Below are positions 1-10,434 of a stretch of DNA of 64,000 bases, piece by piece. Under the pieces are notes generated by a model. That model ran no database searches, was not told where the DNA came from, and saw only the letters and a program-made list of their open reading frames with translations. Made by a program: the position numbers and the translations under genes. Location: contig NC_060202.1 of NCBI RefSeq assembly GCF_020623625.1, forward strand, positions 1,739,501-1,803,500, in the 5' to 3' direction. Source of the stretch: Saccharomycodes ludwigii (Eukaryota > Ascomycota > Saccharomycetes > Saccharomycodales > Saccharomycodaceae). How positions within the stretch are numbered: the stretch's first letter is position 1; the number at the start of each line of letters is the position of its first letter.

Positions 1-825
1 TTAATAGGTTGTTGTTTGTCGATATTAATAGTCATTTTTTTGTATAGTATTGATTTAGTTGACTTGGAAGTTATTTTTATTGTTAAACTGCAGAATCACA
101 AAAAAATGATAGTAATAATAAAGTAGCTGAATGGAGTATTCTTCTTACTTTCCAAGACTAATAAGTTTCAATAAATAAATATTTTTTTTTTAAAGAAAAA
201 AAAATAAAAATAAAAAATTAAATGGGATTGATTGAGGTTTTCATTCGGTTACATATTTATATATAATATTTTCTCTGATTTATCCGAATTATTCTGTATT
301 GAGTTATTTATCATCATGCCATGCGTCACACAATTTAAAAAAAAAAAAAAAAATAAAGAGTGAACGATGTGAGATATTATTTTGTATGTGTGTTTATTAA
401 TATTATTTACTCGGAAATAATATTCCGCCGTTTATCTTTTTCTACTGTATTTTCTACCTCTTCTAATTTAGCCCCCCCCGGATTCCTTTAATAAGGAAAT
501 AACTAATAATATCTTCATTATTGTTTATTTACCAAAAATGCAAAATTACGTCTGCAAGCTGCCTTTTTTTTTTTTTGTAACAAATGTTGATCAAACTAAA
601 GAAAATAAACATCTTGCACCCATTTATCTTTTTATACGAATAAAAAAAAAATATATTGTTTATTTAAATATAAATAATAAACAGTACTAACTTTTAATCA
701 CTAAATTTTCAATATATAATGAACGTAAACTTTAACATAATAACAGCAAATTGAAATAGATAAAAAAAAAAGAAAAAGAAAAAGAAAAAGAAAAAAGAGA
801 AAAAAACAGAAAAAAACTTATCACA
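1..825. other. Intergenic region and ALG9 promoter
   Basis: No coding region is visible. The stretch is AT-rich with several A and T runs, a run of eight C at 472-479 and a small inverted repeat (TTCCTT at 483-488, AAGGAA at 493-498). A TTATCCGAATT element lies at 280-290, one of many TCCGA-type sites in promoters of this window. GTATGT (384-389), TACTAAC (685-691) and the next AG (CAG 744-746) are spaced like a yeast intron and could mark an intron in the ALG9 leader. The last 60 bases before the ALG9 ATG are almost pure purine. Confidence 0.6.
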
Positions 826-2544
826 ATGATATCAAATCACAAACTAAACAAAACATCTGTATTGTTAGTTATAATTTTATTCATTATAAGATGTGGAATT
901 GCTCCAGTATTTTCTCTTATAAGTGATTGCGACGAAACTTATAATTACTTGGATCCGTTAAATTTTCTACTAAGAGGTTTTGGTAAAGAAACTTGGGAAT
1001 ATTCGCCAGTTTATTCCATTAGATCCTGGGCTTTTTTATTACCATTCTACTCTATATTAAAACCATTGTCAGCAATCGGTTTACTTCCCAGTGATTTGTT
1101 ATTTTTCAGTTTAAGGTTTGTTTTAGGTGCATTTTCTGCATTGAGTGAGATATATTTGTTTAAGCAGTTATTAACTACTTTTAACTTAACACAAGCCAAT
1201 TGGTGGCTTTTTTTGCAAATTTTTAACCCTGGTTGGTTTCATGCATGTGTTGAATTGCTACCTTCTTCATTTGCCATGATTTTACTATTATTATCTACAG
1301 GCCATTTTTTAAAATATTTGAGTACTAAATCCACAGTATCATTTATAAACTCTTTAATATTTGTTTTCATTGCAGGTATTTTAGGCTGGCCGTTTGTTTT
1401 ATTAATAGCGGTACCATTAGTGTTACAATATGTTGTGTCAAAACACAAATGTTTTTTCACCAATGTTTTTAAAACCGGTGTCAAAAGTTTGATTGGATTA
1501 TTTTTGATTATCTTTATAGTGTTGACTATTGATTCAATAATCTATGGTAAAATAACCCCAGTTTTCTACAATATCGTAAGTTATAACGTTTTACAAGCCA
1601 ACGAGGAAACCGGCCCCAATATTTTTGGAGTTGAACCATGGTATTATTATGTTCTAAATTTGGTATTAAATTTCCCTATTTTAACTCTACTCGGAGTAGT
1701 TGGATTTTCATTACTTGTTCCATTTGATCACAATTTAATCCAAATTTTACCTATTTTTTCTCAATTATTTATTTGGATTGGTGTTTTCATTTCACAACCA
1801 CATAAGGAAGAAAGATTTCTTTATCCTATCTATGGGTTAATTACATTCACAGCCAGTTTATTCTACACGAAAATCTTTCAGAACAATGCCACAACAATGC
1901 AAAGTAACAATAGGTTACAACTAACAATTAAATCTTTTGTCAAACTTTTCAGCATAACTGCTATTATTATCCAATCGTTATTGAGAATATATGCTCTAAT
2001 TAATAATTATACTGCACCAATTGGCGTTTATTTCCACTTATTCGATATCCAGGATATTCTTACTGAATATAAAACAAACAACACAGATAATTCTTTAATT
2101 AATGTTTGTGTTGGTAGAGAATGGTATCATTTCCCCACTTCTTTATTACTACCAGATAATTTCCGCATAAGATACGTTCCCAGTGGGTTTGATGGTCTCT
2201 TACCTGGCGATTTTAATGAAAAAGTTGATAAGTTAACAAGCATTAGATCTATTCCACCAGGTATGAATAATGCAAATAGATTTGATGCGGGCAAAATTTT
2301 TGATCATAAAGATTGCGATTTATACGTTGATATATCTTCAACCATTGGCGAGAAGGATATTTTCAATCCGCAAAATATGAATGCCATATACTGTGAAAAA
2401 TTTATTGATATTGAGAACAGTAAGCTTTTAGGTAGAGCGTTCACTCTTCCTACACCAATTACTGATTTACCAACAGTAGCCAAAAATTTAAACAAAATTT
2501 ACCATGTGGAATATAAGGATTATTGTGTATATAGTTTATTATAA
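826..2544 (+). CDS. ALG9: Alpha-1,2-mannosyltransferase of ER N-glycan assembly (Alg9 type, GT22)
   Basis: A 572-residue polytopic membrane protein, close to the roughly 555 residues of S. cerevisiae Alg9. Known family role: it adds alpha-1,2-linked mannoses from dolichol-phosphate-mannose to the lumenal Man6 and Man8 dolichol-linked oligosaccharide in the ER. Seen here: an N-terminal membrane segment, then the acidic lumenal loop with D34, D36 and E37 followed by W and Y residues, typical of GT-C enzymes; many hydrophobic helices to about residue 365; and the family motif HKEERF at 326-331. The ATG at 826 is the first in frame. It is convergent with ADE12. The position beside ADE12 and POP1 matches YNL219C, which separates it from the GT22 paralogues GPI10, SMP3 and ALG12. 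Confidence 0.93.
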   Translation: MISNHKLNKTSVLLVIILFIIRCGIAPVFSLISDCDETYNYLDPLNFLLRGFGKETWEYSPVYSIRSWAFLLPFYSILKPLSAIGLLPSDLLFFSLRFVLGAFSALSEIYLFKQLLTTFNLTQANWWLFLQIFNPGWFHACVELLPSSFAMILLLLSTGHFLKYLSTKSTVSFINSLIFVFIAGILGWPFVLLIAVPLVLQYVVSKHKCFFTNVFKTGVKSLIGLFLIIFIVLTIDSIIYGKITPVFYNIVSYNVLQANEETGPNIFGVEPWYYYVLNLVLNFPILTLLGVVGFSLLVPFDHNLIQILPIFSQLFIWIGVFISQPHKEERFLYPIYGLITFTASLFYTKIFQNNATTMQSNNRLQLTIKSFVKLFSITAIIIQSLLRIYALINNYTAPIGVYFHLFDIQDILTEYKTNNTDNSLINVCVGREWYHFPTSLLLPDNFRIRYVPSGFDGLLPGDFNEKVDKLTSIRSIPPGMNNANRFDAGKIFDHKDCDLYVDISSTIGEKDIFNPQNMNAIYCEKFIDIENSKLLGRAFTLPTPITDLPTVAKNLNKIYHVEYKDYCVYSLL

Positions 2545-2767
2545 GTAGTACGAGTGTGCCTATAATTGTATATATATATATATATATATATAAGAAAAAC
2601 TTTTTTTTTTTTTTTTTTTTTTTTTCCAATAAAGATTACAAACTTTTACAAACAAAAATATAAAAATCTTAACGGAGAAAAAAAAAAAAAAAAACTGGTA
2701 TTTAAATAAATTATAAAAAGACAAGGAAAAAAAAAAAGAAAGCATATGCTCATATTCACATATAAGT
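2545..2767. other. Convergent 3' region ALG9/ADE12
   Basis: Short gap between two gene ends. It holds a (TA)n run (2570-2592), a T run of about 25 (2601-2625) and A runs near 2680 and 2728. These are plausible 3'-end efficiency and positioning elements for both genes. No gene is seen. Confidence 0.6.
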
Positions 2768-4066
2768 TTAAATTTCCTTATGCAACATACTTTCTCTGGC
2801 TGGACCAGTACCAACCCATTCAACTGGAACACCAACAAAGTCTTCAATAAATTTCAAGTACTTTTTAGCATTTTCTGGTAAATCTTCATACTTAGTAATC
2901 TTGGTAATATCTGAATCCCAACCAGGTAAAACAACATATTCAACATTTACTTTACCCAAAGTGATTAAATCCTCCGGGAAAGAATCTAATTTTTTACCAT
3001 TCAATTCATAAGCGACACCAATTGGAATGTTTTTAAATGTATCCAAAACATCCAACTTAGTGATGTTTAAAGAGGTGTATCCATTAATCCAAGTAGAATA
3101 CTTCAAAACAACCAAATCTAACCAACCACAACGACGCTTACGACCAGTAGTAACACCAAATTCAGCGCCGATTTTTTGCAATTTGTCACCTTCTTCATTC
3201 AATTGTTCAGTTGGGAATGGACCTTCACCAACTCTGGTAGTGTAGGCTTTAACAACACCATAAACATTTTTAATAGTTTGTGGCGGAATACCCAGCCCTG
3301 TACACACACCCCCAATGGCAGTTGAAGAGGACGTAACATATGGATAAGTACCAAAATCTATATCCAACATTAAGGCATTAGCACCTTCAACCAATATTTT
3401 TTTCTTTTCCTGTATAGCCTTGTGCATGAATGCTACAGAATCAACTACAAATGGTTTTAATTCTTCTCTATATTTAGCATATCTAGCTAATTCTTCATCC
3501 ACGTTATAGTCAAAGTCACCATATCTCTTTTTTCTGGTTTCAACTAATCTTCTGTATTTGGTGCAGAAATATTCCCAACTAGCCGGATCATCGTTAACCA
3601 AATGGTGAACTCTCAAACCTGATCTAGAAGCTTTAGTAGAATAAGTTGGACCGATACCCTTACCAGTGGTACCAATATTTTTACCATCTTTACTAGCACC
3701 TTTAAGTTCCAGTTCCCTTAATTTATCGGTGCGTTGATGGAAATCAAAAACCAAATGAGCCCTAGAAGAAATAAATAATCTACCACGACAGTTTTTCAAG
3801 CCTTTGGCTTCCAAATTTTTCAATTCTTGGAAGAAAGATGGAACATGAATGACAACACCAGATCCAATCAAATTGATACAGTTTGGATTAACTAACCCAC
3901 TAGGCAACATATGAAAATCGTATTTAACACCGTCAACAACAATAGTATGACCAGCATTGTTACCACCAGCACAACGAGCTACAATATCGTAACTGCTGAC
4001 TAATAAATCAACCAATTTACCCTTACCTTCGTCCCCCCATTGAGCACCTAAAACAACGTCAACCAT
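2768..4066 (-). CDS. ADE12: Adenylosuccinate synthetase
   Basis: 432 residues, practically the same length as the S. cerevisiae enzyme. It catalyses the first committed step from IMP to AMP: IMP, aspartate and GTP give adenylosuccinate, in the cytosol. The N-terminal phosphate-binding signature GDEGKGK (11-17) carries the catalytic Asp12, and the second signature NNAGHT (36-41) carries the catalytic His40. The substrate-binding block [16 protein letters not shown] follows in the middle, and the C terminus has the conserved VGTGPARE. The start is fixed by the conserved [15 protein letters not shown] directly after Met1. It is divergent from POP1 across about 1 kb. Matches YNL220W in context. 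Confidence 0.97.
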   Translation of the reverse strand: MVDVVLGAQWGDEGKGKLVDLLVSSYDIVARCAGGNNAGHTIVVDGVKYDFHMLPSGLVNPNCINLIGSGVVIHVPSFFQELKNLEAKGLKNCRGRLFISSRAHLVFDFHQRTDKLRELELKGASKDGKNIGTTGKGIGPTYSTKASRSGLRVHHLVNDDPASWEYFCTKYRRLVETRKKRYGDFDYNVDEELARYAKYREELKPFVVDSVAFMHKAIQEKKKILVEGANALMLDIDFGTYPYVTSSSTAIGGVCTGLGIPPQTIKNVYGVVKAYTTRVGEGPFPTEQLNEEGDKLQKIGAEFGVTTGRKRRCGWLDLVVLKYSTWINGYTSLNITKLDVLDTFKNIPIGVAYELNGKKLDSFPEDLITLGKVNVEYVVLPGWDSDITKITKYEDLPENAKKYLKFIEDFVGVPVEWVGTGPARESMLHKEI

Positions 4067-5001
4067 GGTATATATGTATATGTATTTTTAATTTTAATTT
4101 TTATTGTTTTTTTTTTTTTTTTTTTTGTTAGCTTCCTTTCAAAGTTAGACCGTCCTTTAAAAGAATGTATAATGCCATTTTTTTTTATAAAATTTTTATT
4201 TCTTATCAGAAAAAAGTAAAAAAAAAAAAAGGCATTTCAAGATAAATAAGGTTGACATTAGAAGTAAATGTTTTGTTAAGTGGAAGTAAACGAGTGAAAG
4301 AATAAAGTGAGACTTATCAAGTTAAGCTTAATAGCAAGAAAATCTGGGGGAAGAAGGAAGTTAAAAGGAAAAGAAAGAGAGAAAGAAAACGCTTGCTGTT
4401 TTTAACATGTAATATATATATGGTTGTAAAATGAAATCCAATAAAAAAATGGAAACGTTTTAAATAATAGGAGGTAGTTGTAGATAATAAATAACCAAAA
4501 AAAAAAAAAGAAAAAAAAAAGAAGCTCGAATTGAAAAAAAAAAAATTTTTTTCTTTTTTCATTTTTTTTTTTCATTTTTTTTAAATTACGACATTAACCA
4601 TTGATTTTTGGTTAGTGAAAACGATATGAAATCACCGAATAAAACAAAATCTCGAGAAGTAATCACACACACACCAACAATCAAATTTACTTTTGACTTC
4701 TTTCTTTGTAATATTTGTCTAAGACTCTTTTTTTTTTTTATTTTTTGCTTTTAATCCATTCTCTTCGTACAGAGTGATAACAATATATTTTTATATTCTA
4801 AAAAATAAAAAAAAAAGTACTTCAAAGGTATTGTAACTCCGAAACAAAATCGGTATAAGTAATACCTGGATAATAATTATTATTTTTTTCTTTCCTTTCT
4901 TTTTTTTCTTTTATTGATCTTTCAAAAAATATCCATTGCGTGCTTCAATTAATTATCATCAGTTATACCATTATTTATAAATTGGGCGATAAACAGACTA
5001 C

Positions 5002-5032
<31 letters not shown>

Positions 5033-5099
5033 TGTTTTCAAAGGACTAATACTGCTACTAACAAAAAACATATCCCCACATGTTTAAAAAGTTATAGCA
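4067..5099. other. Divergent promoter region ADE12/POP1
   Basis: About 1 kb with no gene. It is dominated by A and T tracts (4110-4126, 4498-4600, a run of about 28 A at 5001-5028). A CTCCGAAAC element lies at 4838-4846. TAACCA and TGGTTA arms around 4594-4616 form a weak inverted repeat. Next to POP1 there is a TACTAAC at 5056-5062 and a five-codon upstream ORF at 5080-5097 that ends two bases before the POP1 ATG. No Bas1/Gcn4-type TGACTC site was found for ADE12. Confidence 0.5.
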
Positions 5100-7751
5100 A
5101 TGTCAGCAAATAATGTCAATACATCATCATCTTATAATAGTAGCAACCATAAAAACAATCCTAGAAGAAAATTCAATGAAAATCAACAAAAGAAATTTCA
5201 AAGAGTTAGAAATGCTAGAACCATTAGAACAGAGATTATTCAAGATATAAGGCAAACTAGAAGACAGAGGAACAACAACGCAAATGTGTTTAGTGAGGAT
5301 GCTGGTGTTTTAAAATTACCTGAATTTATATCCTCTAGAGAATTTGAGATCAAGCAATTACAAAACGCAATGCATAATTCCAAAAAAAGTTCATCTACCA
5401 GGGTTTTTCAAGATTTACCACGTAAGTTGCGTAGAAGAACAGCGTCTCACAATGTGAAAAGAATTCCTAAAAGATTAAGGAAAAGAGCACTTAATGAAAT
5501 GAAAAAAAGTTCGCAAAGTATAACAACAGGTAACACACATTTGTTAAAGGACAAACCTCATTATACCAAGAAACAATTGTACAAATTAAAAATGTCCGTC
5601 AAATTACTGAGATTAGCTACTAAGTCCAAGCATATGAGATACTCTATAAATTATGAAACCAAAAATTTTAAAAAATATCAATTAAGAAGAAAATTTAGAG
5701 ATTTAAAAAAGCTTGTTAATATGCATAAAAACCTCAAGGATGGAAAAATTACTAGCATTAAAAACTCTGTGTTTTCTTTTAAAAATGCCGAAGAAATTTC
5801 AACACCCCATGCTAACCAACTAGCACCCCTTCCACTGGCAAAATCTATTAAATATATGAAAAGACAAAAAAAATATGCTTGGTTGCCAACTCATGTTTGG
5901 AATTCTAAAAGATCACACATGATTAAAGTATGGGGGAAAAATATAGCATACACTCCAACGCAAAAATGCTTTAGATTAACTCACAGGCTTGGCAATGCCA
6001 ACAGTTGTTTAAGTGATGGATGTTTAATGGAAGATTCTTGTTACAGGGGCAAAATGGTTGTATCTTCGAACAATTGTACTGAATCTAACTTACCAAAGCT
6101 TTTATCCCAAATTATTAAAAACAAAAACAAAATTGTTATTGATGGGAAAGTACTGGGTCCTGTGGATCTATATTGGATAGAAAAACCTTCCAAACTGCTT
6201 TTGATTTTGCATCCTTCTATTTATGCAACGGTTTTCAATTACATTGCTAGCAAATTTACAGAATACTTGTGCGTTACAGACTTCCAGTATAATATTGGTA
6301 GTATTGATTTATTTGGGGCCACTGTATTACAGACACTTGCCAAAGTTCTTAGAAGAGAATTTGACATTGTCAATATCGAACATAGAAGTAGCAGTCTTAA
6401 TGATGACTACCAACTTTTCATGCAGTTAGCAAGTAACGTCAGAGATATCAATGCTTTACCTATTAGCAAAGATTTTAACTTGGGCTTTATTGTCAAAGAT
6501 CCGAGGTCTTTGAAGAGACCACAGTTACCTAAAGATTTTAACAACAAAGTTTTTAATTTTGATGAAGTTATACAGCTGTTAGAAAATCGTGATAGTAACA
6601 GCGATGTATGGAAGAACTTATTTACTATGGAGGGGAAACATCATACTGATATTTTACGCTTTCCCTCAAAAAGTACAACCAAAGGCTCTGAATCTACGCA
6701 AAGTGGTAACACAGATAACTCTAACTCCGCTGTATCCATTCCACTGATTATAACCAAAACCACTCTGGGCTGGAGAGTTTTATTACCTTACCACTGGGTT
6801 CTCCCATTATGGAATAAACTGAATAAAGTCCCAAGAACTTACCATATTGGGTTGAAACAAGAACAACAGCTACATTATGAACAAAACAAACTATATTTCC
6901 CACATGACTGGCCGTTTACTCCGATGGGTTATCAATTAAATTGCAATGAAGCTGCCGCCAAGAAAGAAGTGTGGGAAAGGAAACCTTTTTCAAAAAAAAT
7001 AAATTATCAAAAAATAGATTCAATACATGAAGAAGAATTGCCTTATTGTGGAGAGATTGGAGATTGGTTTTGTTGTGATTGGAAATTGTTACAATTTTTG
7101 CACAATGGCATAAATTATTATCTGAGCAGCAATAACTGTTCTGGAAATAATAATGCTCTCACTGCAATTGACATACCTATTGTGAATGCTGCAAAAACTA
7201 CGCAGTTTGATAATCAGAATATTAGGAATATAACTTGTATTGTCGATATCTTTGAATTATACAAAGAAACCCATACCGCTGTAGATGTACCAATAGAGCT
7301 ATTTAATGTTAAAAATGGCACCGAAAATAATCTTAACTTACTACAGAAACATGATATTGTAACTAAGAGGTTACCGATCATACCAATTAAATTTGAAGCA
7401 ATCGATAGAGGACATCCATTGGACAATGCAAGGATATATGCTATATCTAGGTCCAAATGGGAGGATTATTGGCAATTAATAGTTAGTAAAAGCTTGAAAA
7501 CACCAAGCGGGAAAACTGACCATGAAAGTTATAAAGAAATGCTATCTAGTAAATATTTACCGAAGATTCAAGATTTAGTAGGATTTGTTACTTGTGGTAC
7601 GTTTAATTTGAGTAGTGGTAAAGGTACATGCATTGGCATGGTTGTCCCCCAAGAATTATTGAAATATGATTATTCGAGTAGTCATTATTTGATTAGAAAT
7701 ACAGGTACAAATTCGTACAGGATATTCAAATCAAGTCCAATTAAAATATAG
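5100..7751 (+). CDS. POP1: RNase P / RNase MRP protein subunit Pop1
   Basis: 883 residues against about 875 in S. cerevisiae. Pop1 is the largest protein shared by nuclear RNase P and RNase MRP; it binds the RNA core and is needed for tRNA 5' maturation and rRNA processing. The N terminus is basic and Asn-rich; a conserved block near residues 75-140 includes FEIKQLQNAM and an Arg-rich PRKLRRRTASHN segment typical of the family. The central region has the KRSHMIKVWGKNIAYTPTQK stretch, and the C-terminal half contains the POPLD-type and GcvT-like segments ending near residue 880. Start: the first in-frame ATG; a tiny upstream ORF lies immediately before it. Neighbours match YNL221C. Confidence 0.95.
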   Translation: MSANNVNTSSSYNSSNHKNNPRRKFNENQQKKFQRVRNARTIRTEIIQDIRQTRRQRNNNANVFSEDAGVLKLPEFISSREFEIKQLQNAMHNSKKSSSTRVFQDLPRKLRRRTASHNVKRIPKRLRKRALNEMKKSSQSITTGNTHLLKDKPHYTKKQLYKLKMSVKLLRLATKSKHMRYSINYETKNFKKYQLRRKFRDLKKLVNMHKNLKDGKITSIKNSVFSFKNAEEISTPHANQLAPLPLAKSIKYMKRQKKYAWLPTHVWNSKRSHMIKVWGKNIAYTPTQKCFRLTHRLGNANSCLSDGCLMEDSCYRGKMVVSSNNCTESNLPKLLSQIIKNKNKIVIDGKVLGPVDLYWIEKPSKLLLILHPSIYATVFNYIASKFTEYLCVTDFQYNIGSIDLFGATVLQTLAKVLRREFDIVNIEHRSSSLNDDYQLFMQLASNVRDINALPISKDFNLGFIVKDPRSLKRPQLPKDFNNKVFNFDEVIQLLENRDSNSDVWKNLFTMEGKHHTDILRFPSKSTTKGSESTQSGNTDNSNSAVSIPLIITKTTLGWRVLLPYHWVLPLWNKLNKVPRTYHIGLKQEQQLHYEQNKLYFPHDWPFTPMGYQLNCNEAAAKKEVWERKPFSKKINYQKIDSIHEEELPYCGEIGDWFCCDWKLLQFLHNGINYYLSSNNCSGNNNALTAIDIPIVNAAKTTQFDNQNIRNITCIVDIFELYKETHTAVDVPIELFNVKNGTENNLNLLQKHDIVTKRLPIIPIKFEAIDRGHPLDNARIYAISRSKWEDYWQLIVSKSLKTPSGKTDHESYKEMLSSKYLPKIQDLVGFVTCGTFNLSSGKGTCIGMVVPQELLKYDYSSSHYLIRNTGTNSYRIFKSSPIKI

Positions 7752-8655
7752 TTTGTATGTTTATTAAGTGTCTAAGTTCTAATATAATTAATCTATACAT
7801 AATAATAATAATAATAATAATAATAAACAAATTTTGTTATATTTACTGAAATAATTTTTATATAAAGGGGAAGGGAAACATCATTTATTATTTTGGATCC
7901 ATGATAACTTTTTATAACTTATACATTAGTCTTTTTTCTTCCCGCCTCCCCTTTCACATTAGCTGCATAATACTGTAAACATATGCCAGTTATTTATTTA
8001 ATAGTAACACATCATAACATAAGATTAGAAATATTTCTTATAACCCTGTATTACTTCAATTTTTTATTTATATTGACACAGTTAGATAGATCTAAAAACA
8101 TGTTAACTGTTGCTTTGATATGAAAGTTTTAATTTGAATCTATAATATTTATTTAATTTTGTTTTTTTTAAAGTGATTGTCATTATTGCAACACATTAGA
8201 TAAATTTAGATGATTAAAAGAACGCTGTTCAAGTAACTAGAATAAATAAATTTGTTAGAAATACTTATAGTCAGGGTCAAGTTAATTAACAAATAATTCG
8301 TGATTCTATCAAAATCTTTTATAAAATAATAATATAGATGTTTGTAGCAAATTATTTAAAGTTATAAGACAAAAATTAAGGATATTTAAGTGTTGGTAAT
8401 TTCGTTGCTCCATCATGGACTGTTGTACCATATGTATTATATTATATTTTATGATGACTGATCTTCAAGATAAAAAGGATTTCTATTATGAGATAAATCC
8501 CATAGCAGGATAGATAACCTGTCTATAATTGTAAATATATTAACTGTGTTTTCTTTAAGATTAGTATTGAATAATTAAATGACATATATAATAATAGGAA
8601 AAGATTAATTAAGAACAAATCGAATCAAGTACTGTTTAAGTATTTTAACAGAAAT
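7752..8655. other. Intergenic region upstream of tRNA-Ala
   Basis: About 0.9 kb between the POP1 end and the tRNA. There is a (TAA)n microsatellite at 7801-7825 directly after POP1. The rest (about 7900-8650) is less homopolymeric than other gaps here, with no ORF of note. The stretch 8391-8650 starts TGTTGG and ends AACA and lies next to a tRNA, but I could not confirm a mobile-element remnant there. An isolated ATGATGA (8450-8456) lacks a partner D box. Confidence 0.4.
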
Positions 8656-8728
8656 GGGCGTGTGGCGTAGTTGGTAGCGCGCTCCCTTAGCATGGGAGAG
8701 GTCATCGGTTCGACTCCGGTCTCGTCCA
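8656..8728 (+). tRNA. tRNA-Ala (anticodon AGC)
   Basis: 73 nucleotides without an intron, almost identical to yeast cytoplasmic tRNA-Ala. The acceptor stem is GGGCGTG paired with CTCGTCC and keeps the G3:U70 wobble pair that marks alanine tRNAs, with discriminator A at 8728. The anticodon stem is CTCCC/GGGAG and the loop TTAGCAT has AGC at 8689-8691. The T loop is TTCGACT with stem ATCGG/CCGGT. The D-arm region carries GGCGTAGTTGGTAGC (A box) and the T arm carries GGTTCGACTCC (B box), so the internal Pol III promoter is intact. T runs at 8737-8742 and 8745-8752 would terminate transcription. Confidence 0.98.
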
Positions 8729-9128
8729 GTATTATATTTTTTCCTTTTTTTTCATTTTTATTTTCTTTATGGACAAAATTTATGAACAGTTTGTATGCAA
8801 GCGCTTCGGGGAGTAAATTTATTCCCCATACAAAAACGTTCTTTTCTTTTCTTTTTCGTTCTATATAAAAATTAATTTTTTTTTCTTTTTTTCTTTTTTT
8901 CCCCTCTCAAACGTTGTTTGTTTTCTGAGAAAAAAAAAAGTTTTTTCTTAGTATATAAAGAGCAAGATATTTCGCATCAACATCTAACCACCCGTATTTA
9001 CTCTTGTTTTGTTTTCCATCTTTCTTTTCTTCTTTCTATAACTTTTAATTTTGGTATTTTAATAGTGTAGTTCTTTTTAGTCTTACATATGTTTTTTTAA
9101 AAATCTTTTTTGATTTACTTCCCTCCCC
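8729..9128. other. tRNA terminator and U1 snRNA promoter region
   Basis: Begins with the Pol III terminator T runs. A 20-bp palindrome with one G:U-type mismatch (GGGGAG... ...TTCCCC) lies at 8808-8827. TATATAAAG at 8952-8960 is the best TATA box, about 170 bases before the U1 5' end; the sequence between is pyrimidine-rich. No protein-coding gene is supported. Confidence 0.5.
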
Positions 9129-10360
9129 ATACTTACCTTGAGATGTAGAAGGAGATCAAGTAGTCCTTCCTACCAAACGTTTTACCTCTGAATGTTTTTT
9201 TGTTTTTTTTTCTTTAATGCTTTTTCATCTTTTCACTTTTGTTTTCTTTTTTCTTTTTTTGTTTTCTATTCCTTTTTTTAAGGATTAGTAGGATGATTGA
9301 GGAAGGGGGAAAATTGTGGAAAGTGTATGGCAGAGAGGATGAAAAACGGGGAAACATTGGAAGACTTTTATTTTATTTTAATATCAAGGAAAATTATTTG
9401 AAAGTTGAGTAGTAAGAAGATTTTTGTCTTTTTATTTTTTAACTTTTAAATTTCTGCGGTTTTTATTTTTTTTCTCAATTTTTTGAGGGAAAAATGAAAA
9501 TTGCTTTTTTTTCCTTTACAAGATATGGAATGGGAGATTCTCTTCTTTTTCATTTCTTGTTACCAATTGCAACGTTTTTGTTTTCTTACATTTGCTGTTT
9601 CCTGTATTTTTTTTCCCATTTTTTTCTTCTTTTTTTCTTTTTCTTTCTTCATTTGATGTATTTATACATTGAGTGTGGAGAGAATTTTTTTAAGAGAAGA
9701 GAAGGTGGATAAAATAAGGAATTTGCATTTTGATTTAGTTGCGAGCTTCTCAGTATTTTGGAGGTACGTTTGCTGACACTTTTTGATTCCTCGTTTCCTG
9801 AATTCAATTATATTTTATGGATTTGAAATGTTGGATCTTTGTTTGGGAGAGAGAGAAAAAAAGCTTTTTTTTTTTTTTTTTTCAACTGGATGGGGATCCG
9901 TTTTGTTTCTCTTCCTTTGTAAAGTATAGTTATACGGATTTAGGAAACCCTTTATGTCTCCAGCCATGGTGGAGGGTTAGCACAGACAGGAATTTTATAT
10001 TTATAAGGGGTGTATTAATTTCTTTTTTTTCTTTTTTTCTTTTTTAGTTCCTTTTAAGGATCTGATAAAAGGATGGACGAGAGAAAAGAAAAGAGTATGC
10101 TCTAAAAGGGGAGGAAATTAGTTTGTGAGGTGTTTTTTTTAACACTTTGCTTAATTTTCTTTCCATTAGAATGAATCATTTTTATACATGTTATTTATAT
10201 TTCATTATATTTAATGGTTCATTTATAAATATATGGTTTATACTATTTATTTTTTTTTCTAAATTGAAGAATTTTTAAAAATCTGTGCGGAGGAAGCTAG
10301 GGAAGAATTATTTCTTTTCTGGTGAAAGTGGGTAGGTCTCATAATTTTTGATTTATTTTT
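9129..10360 (+). ncRNA. SNR19: U1 spliceosomal snRNA, greatly enlarged
   Basis: The 5' end begins ATACTTACCTTGAGAT at 9129; ACTTACCT (9131-9138) is the segment that pairs with the 5' splice site. It is followed by stem-loop I: AAGGA / TCCTT closing the loop GATCAAGTAG, the U1-70K binding loop, with GTAG/CTAC extending the stem. Inside, GTTTGCTGAC at 9768-9777 repeats a block I recall from S. cerevisiae U1. The 3' end has the Sm site in ATAATTTTTGATTTATTTTT (10341-10360), preceded by GGTGAAAGTGGGTAGGTCTC, which aligns with the end of S. cerevisiae U1. The span is about 1.23 kb versus 568 nt in S. cerevisiae. It would act in the U1 snRNP in 5' splice-site selection. Gene symbol by homology; the exact 3' end is inferred. 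It is convergent with AIM6. Short ORFs within it are Phe/Ser-rich translations of T tracts and not genes. Confidence 0.9.
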
Positions 10361-10434
10361 TATTTTTATTTTTATTTTTTCTATTTTTATTTTTATTTCT
10401 ACTTTATTTCAAATTTTATTTTTTTTTTAATGGT

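Noticed and set aside
2560-2847. Minus-strand ORF of 95 codons at the ALG9/ADE12 junction
   Set aside because: Translation of T and TA runs (poly-Phe, poly-Lys, Ile-Tyr repeats) that overlaps the ADE12 end.
8450-8456. ATGATGA as a C/D snoRNA C box
   Set aside because: No D box CTGA within a normal distance downstream and no terminal stem.
8391-8650. Possible solo LTR fossil just upstream of the tRNA (TGTTGG start, AACA end)
   Set aside because: The ends are not a matched pair, the flanking bases do not form a convincing target duplication, and no second copy is in the window; AT-rich chance similarity is likely.
9494-10047. Two plus-strand ORFs of 72 and 76 codons
   Set aside because: Both lie inside the U1 RNA gene and are Phe/Ser-rich readings of T tracts.
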